From: Verrucomicrobia bacterium UBA6775
Lineage (GTDB): Bacteria; Verrucomicrobiota; Verrucomicrobiia; Limisphaerales; UBA1096
Direction: 5' to 3'
Assembly: GCA_002453165.1 (NCBI GenBank)
Contig: DKGH01000205.1
Span: forward strand, 1 to 33,021
Length of the DNA: 33,021 bases
The notes beneath the pieces are model-generated. The model saw nothing but the letters and a program-made list of their open reading frames with translations, ran no database searches and was not told where the DNA came from. How positions within the stretch are numbered: the first letter of the stretch is position 1; every line of letters starts with the position of its first letter. Both the position numbers and the translations under genes were made by a program. Below, in pieces: positions 30,515-33,021 of this stretch.

Positions 30515-31321
30515 TCAGCCCAGTTCGTTTCTGATTTTTTCAAACACGGTCTCGTCCATCTCGATCAAGTTACCCTTGGCCGGGAACTCGCCGGACTTCA
30601 CGTCGGCGATGTATTCGCGAAAGGCGCTGATCCGCTCCCCCTGTAGTCGCTTTTTCTCCGCCTGAAAATCCCGGTACGCCTTGGCGTGGCGCGGCAGCCG
30701 TTCGTCGTAGTCACCGAGAATGTCACACGAAAAAAGAAACTGCGTGTCGCAACCGCTGCCCGAGCCGAGCGACATCAGCAGCATCCGCGTTTGCGAACTC
30801 AGGAAACTCGCCACCTCATGTGGGACCACTTCCAGCTCAGCGGCGTATGCCCCGGCGCTTTCGAGTTCCTTCATCTGCCGATAAAGCTCCCGAGCCTCGG
30901 CAGCGGTCTTGCCGATCGCGCGATAGTTCGTCCACGTCACATGGCGCGGCACCAACCCGAGGTGCCCCACCACGGGAATCCGCTCGTTGGCCATCGCCTC
31001 GATGATCTTCGGGCTAGCCGAGCAGTAGACCGAGCTGGCGCCGATCTCCAGTGCGGCGAACGCGATTCGGATCGCCTCCTCATCGGAGGCCAGACCGTGC
31101 GGCGTGGCGCAGGAGATGAAACTATCCGGTGCCGCGGCCACGATCTGCGGCAGGCGCGCCTGCGCCTCGGGCGAGTCGAAACTGCAGCTCATCAGATCCA
31201 CGCCTGCCTCCGCTGCGGCCGCTGCCTCCTCGGGCGACTTGATGTGAATGTGTGTGAGGCAGCGTTTTCCCTTGAGCTGTTGCAGGTCGTAAACCGTGTA
31301 CTTCTTCCTTGGCCGGAGCAT
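30515..31321 (-). CDS. PanB-like TIM-barrel protein, probably not a canonical PanB
   Basis: 268 aa from the ATG at 31321; longer in-frame sequence crosses the divergent promoter region. It follows the PanB (ketopantoate hydroxymethyltransferase) pattern closely in the second half: VPVVGHLGLVPRHV-like block (119-128), AAEARELYRQMKELESAGAYAAELEVVP with Glu164 at the place of the PanB catalytic Glu, then LGSGSGCDTQFLFSCDILGD and FREYIADVKSGEFP. In the first half the metal and substrate residues of PanB are missing: VGDSLG is replaced by SCSFDS, LADLPF by SFISCA, and KIEGG by YCSAS. It may be a paralogue with another substrate. It heads the operon with the two exported genes. Confidence 0.75.
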   Translation of the reverse strand: MLRPRKKYTVYDLQQLKGKRCLTHIHIKSPEEAAAAAEAGVDLMSCSFDSPEAQARLPQIVAAAPDSFISCATPHGLASDEEAIRIAFAALEIGASSVYCSASPKIIEAMANERIPVVGHLGLVPRHVTWTNYRAIGKTAAEARELYRQMKELESAGAYAAELEVVPHEVASFLSSQTRMLLMSLGSGSGCDTQFLFSCDILGDYDERLPRHAKAYRDFQAEKKRLQGERISAFREYIADVKSGEFPAKGNLIEMDETVFEKIRNELG

Positions 31322-31430
31322 CGCGGGAAGTTTGCGTGCGCACGACCTCGACGCAACCAAAAACAGGCCCGCCAATCTGCAGGCTGGCACGGGCCAACCG
31401 GCAGGGTTAAATTCTGCACACCTTATTTTG
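31322..31430. promoter_or_regulatory. Divergent promoter region
   Basis: 109 nt between the start of the leftward PanB-like gene and the rightward cytochrome gene must hold both promoters. I see no confident -35/-10 pairs. AAATTCTGCACACCTTATTTTG before the rightward ATG has no Shine-Dalgarno sequence. Confidence 0.4.
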
Positions 31431-33021
31431 ATGACCGGTTTACGAGCAACTATCGTGTGCCTGTTCGCCGGGCTACTGTCCTCGACTGCGGCTCCGTTGG
31501 ACTTCGCGCGCGACATCCGGCCGCTGCTCTCCGACGCCTGTTACAACTGCCACGGCCCGGATGCCAAGGCGCGCAAGGCCGGCCTGCGGCTGGACGATCG
31601 CCCGGCGGCGCATAGTGCTGGGGTGCTGAACGACGGCGAGATGCTCCACCGCCTGACCACGACCGACCCGGATGAGCGCATGCCGCCGCCCGAGTCCAAC
31701 CGAACGCTGACCGACGAGCAACGGGCGAAGCTCGCGCAATGGCTCCGGGCAGGGGCCGCTTGGCCAAGCGATGACCGGCACTGGGCGTTCGTGCCGCCCA
31801 AGCGGCCGTCCTTGGCCAAGGTGAACGACTCCGCCTGGCCAAGGAACGGCATCGACCACTTCATCCTGGCCAGACTGGAAAGCGAGCAACTCGCGCCTTC
31901 GCCGGAAGCCGACAAGGCCACGCTGCTGCGACGGGTTTCGTTCGATCTTACCGGCCTGCCGCCGACGGTTGAGGCTCTCGACGCCTTCCTTGCCGACACG
32001 TCGCCGCACGCCTACGAACGGGCGGTCGATCGCCTGCTTGATTCGCCACGGTACGGCGAGCACATGGCGCTTGGCTGGCTGGAAGCCTCCCGCTACGCCG
32101 ACACCGACGGCTACCAAAACGACCGCCTGCGCTACATGTGGGTTTGGCGCGACTGGGTCATCCGGGCGTTCAATGACAACATGCCGTTCGACCGGTTTGT
32201 CACCGAGCAAATGGCCGGTGACCTGTTGCCAGATCGGGATTTTTTCACGCAGGTCGCCACCGGCTTCAATCGCAACCACCGCATCAACTCCGAGGGCGGC
32301 TCGATACCGGACGAATGGATCGTCGAGTACGTCGCCGACCGCGTGGAGACGATGGGCACGATGTTCCTCGGCCTCACGCTGAACTGCGCGCGCTGCCACG
32401 ACCACAAATACGACCCGATCGCGCAAAAGGATTTTTACCGGCTGTTCGCATTCTTCAACGGCATCGACGAGGCCGGCCTTGGCCCGAACAACGGCAACAG
32501 TCCGCCGTTCATCCCGGTGCCAAAAAACTGGCCAAACCTGAGCGGAGACGAAGCCAATTTTGTCGCGCCGGAGCCGATGAAAATCATGGTCGTGCAAACC
32601 TCCGTGCCAAGGCCTCAACCCGGCTCACCCGAGACCGTGATGGTGATGCACGAGTTGGCCAAGCCACGCCCCACGTTCGTGCTGAACCGCGGCCAGTACG
32701 ATCAACCGGACAAGTCGGAGCAACTTCACCCGGCCACCCCTCCGGTGCTAGGTACTTGGAATAAAAAATGGCCCGGCGATCGCATCGGCCTTGCGAGATG
32801 GTTGATCGATCCAAAACACCCGCTCACCGCGCGCGTCACCGTAAACCGTATGTGGCAACACCACTTCGGCTTGGGGCTGGTGAAGACGAGCGAGAATTTC
32901 GGGGTACAGGGCGAGCATCCCAGCCACCCGGCATTGCTCGACTGGCTGGCCACCGAGTTTGTTCGGCGAGACTGGAATGTGAAAGCGATGCACAAGCTCA
33001 TCGTCACCAGCGCCACCTACC
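31431..33021 (+). CDS. Planctomycete-type cytochrome, DUF1549/DUF1553, cut by the window end
   Basis: 530 codons are present, open to the last base. The ATG at 31431 gives a signal peptide (RATIVCLFAGLLSSTAA) and the mature start LDFARDIRPLLSDACYNCHGPDAKARKAGLRLD with PSCyt1 haem site CYNCH. DUF1549 follows (FDLTGLPPTVEALDAFLADTSPHAYERAVDRLLDSPRYGEHMALGWLEASRYADTDGYQ is spread over 31945-32115), then a second CxxCH in NCARCHDHKYDPIAQKDFY and the start of DUF1553 (LTARVTVNRMWQHHFGLGLVKTSENFG). A shorter relative of the protein at 21874-24837: it lacks the long beta-rich insert. A DUF1501 gene would be expected just beyond the window. Palindrome copies give AAWPSDD, SLAKV and ELAKP. Confidence 0.92.
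   Translation, partial: MTGLRATIVCLFAGLLSSTAAPLDFARDIRPLLSDACYNCHGPDAKARKAGLRLDDRPAAHSAGVLNDGEMLHRLTTTDPDERMPPPESNRTLTDEQRAKLAQWLRAGAAWPSDDRHWAFVPPKRPSLAKVNDSAWPRNGIDHFILARLESEQLAPSPEADKATLLRRVSFDLTGLPPTVEALDAFLADTSPHAYERAVDRLLDSPRYGEHMALGWLEASRYADTDGYQNDRLRYMWVWRDWVIRAFNDNMPFDRFVTEQMAGDLLPDRDFFTQVATGFNRNHRINSEGGSIPDEWIVEYVADRVETMGTMFLGLTLNCARCHDHKYDPIAQKDFYRLFAFFNGIDEAGLGPNNGNSPPFIPVPKNWPNLSGDEANFVAPEPMKIMVVQTSVPRPQPGSPETVMVMHELAKPRPTFVLNRGQYDQPDKSEQLHPATPPVLGTWNKKWPGDRIGLARWLIDPKHPLTARVTVNRMWQHHFGLGLVKTSENFGVQGEHPSHPALLDWLATEFVRRDWNVKAMHKLIVTSATY

Noticed and set aside
31473..32618. Long open frame of about 380 codons on the minus strand
   Set aside because: It is the antisense shadow of the DUF1549/DUF1553 cytochrome gene that starts at 31431 on the plus strand and runs off the window; no family motifs are seen in the minus reading.
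171..32662. CRISPR array as explanation of the repeated word
   Set aside because: Copies are scattered about one per kb, mostly inside conserved genes, with no regular spacers and no cas genes.
171..32662. Repeat as insertion-sequence ends or target duplications
   Set aside because: No transposase is present, units are only 8-16 bp, and most copies lie inside intact essential genes.
1..33021. tRNA, rRNA or riboswitch genes
   Set aside because: No tRNA-like cloverleaf with a conserved TTCGA-type arm, rRNA segment or known riboswitch core was recognised by eye; a covariance search would be decisive.

Overview
The window looks like a chromosomal segment of a Verrucomicrobiota bacterium; an order near Pedosphaerales/Limisphaerales is a guess. 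The reasons are a complete-looking division and cell-wall (dcw) cluster that includes ftsZ, which argues against Planctomycetes, together with several 'planctomycete-type' cytochrome genes (PSCyt/DUF1549/DUF1553/DUF1592), their Tat-exported DUF1501/DUF1552 partners, and a formylglycine-generating enzyme homologue, a gene typical of sulfatase-rich lineages.

Layout. 1-246: leader without a supported gene. 247-1347 (+): lipoprotein-like FGE homologue. 18336 down to 1372 (-): one dense operon-like dcw cluster in the order mraZ, unknown gene, rsmH, ftsL, ftsI, murF, mraY, murD, LysM lipoprotein, ftsW, murG, murB, ddl, ftsQ, ftsA, ftsZ. Most junctions overlap or abut. murE and murC, normally part of such clusters, are absent. 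A five-step, 10-bp-phased GGG array sits just upstream of mraZ and looks like a MraZ operator. 18598-20445 (+): queA and a RibD-type reductase gene. 24837 down to 20426 (-): DUF1549/DUF1553 cytochrome followed by DUF1501. 25630-24961 (-): a decayed YafK-type L,D-transpeptidase pseudogene. 26236-25650 (-): Phd/VapB-like antitoxin and VapC toxin. 31321 down to 26654 (-): PanB-like protein, DUF1587/1592-type cytochrome and DUF1552. 31431 to the end (+): a further DUF1549/DUF1553 cytochrome cut by the window edge.

The most unusual signal is not a gene. The palindrome TTGGCCAA, usually within GCTTGGCCAAGC, occurs about 34 times exactly (my count by eye) in 33 kb, plus many degenerate and tandem copies. 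From base composition alone I would expect fewer than one. It lies in coding and non-coding DNA on both sides of all operons. Its tandem form has a 12-bp unit, TTGGCCAAGCGC, which is its own reverse complement in register and is open in all six frames. It therefore writes only LAKR, WPSA or GQAL into proteins (seen in RibD, MurF, Ddl, QueA and RsmH). This resembles cyanobacterial HIP1 or uptake-sequence systems in density, but I do not recognise the motif.

How the genes work together: the dcw operon supplies lipid II synthesis (MurB, MurD, MurF, Ddl, MraY, MurG), septal polymerisation (FtsW, FtsI) and the divisome scaffold (FtsL, FtsQ, FtsA, FtsZ). The FtsZ is divergent, with altered nucleotide-binding and T7-loop residues, but keeps a C-terminal FtsA-binding-like peptide. 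The second half is an accessory region dominated by exported c-type cytochrome-like proteins of unknown role.
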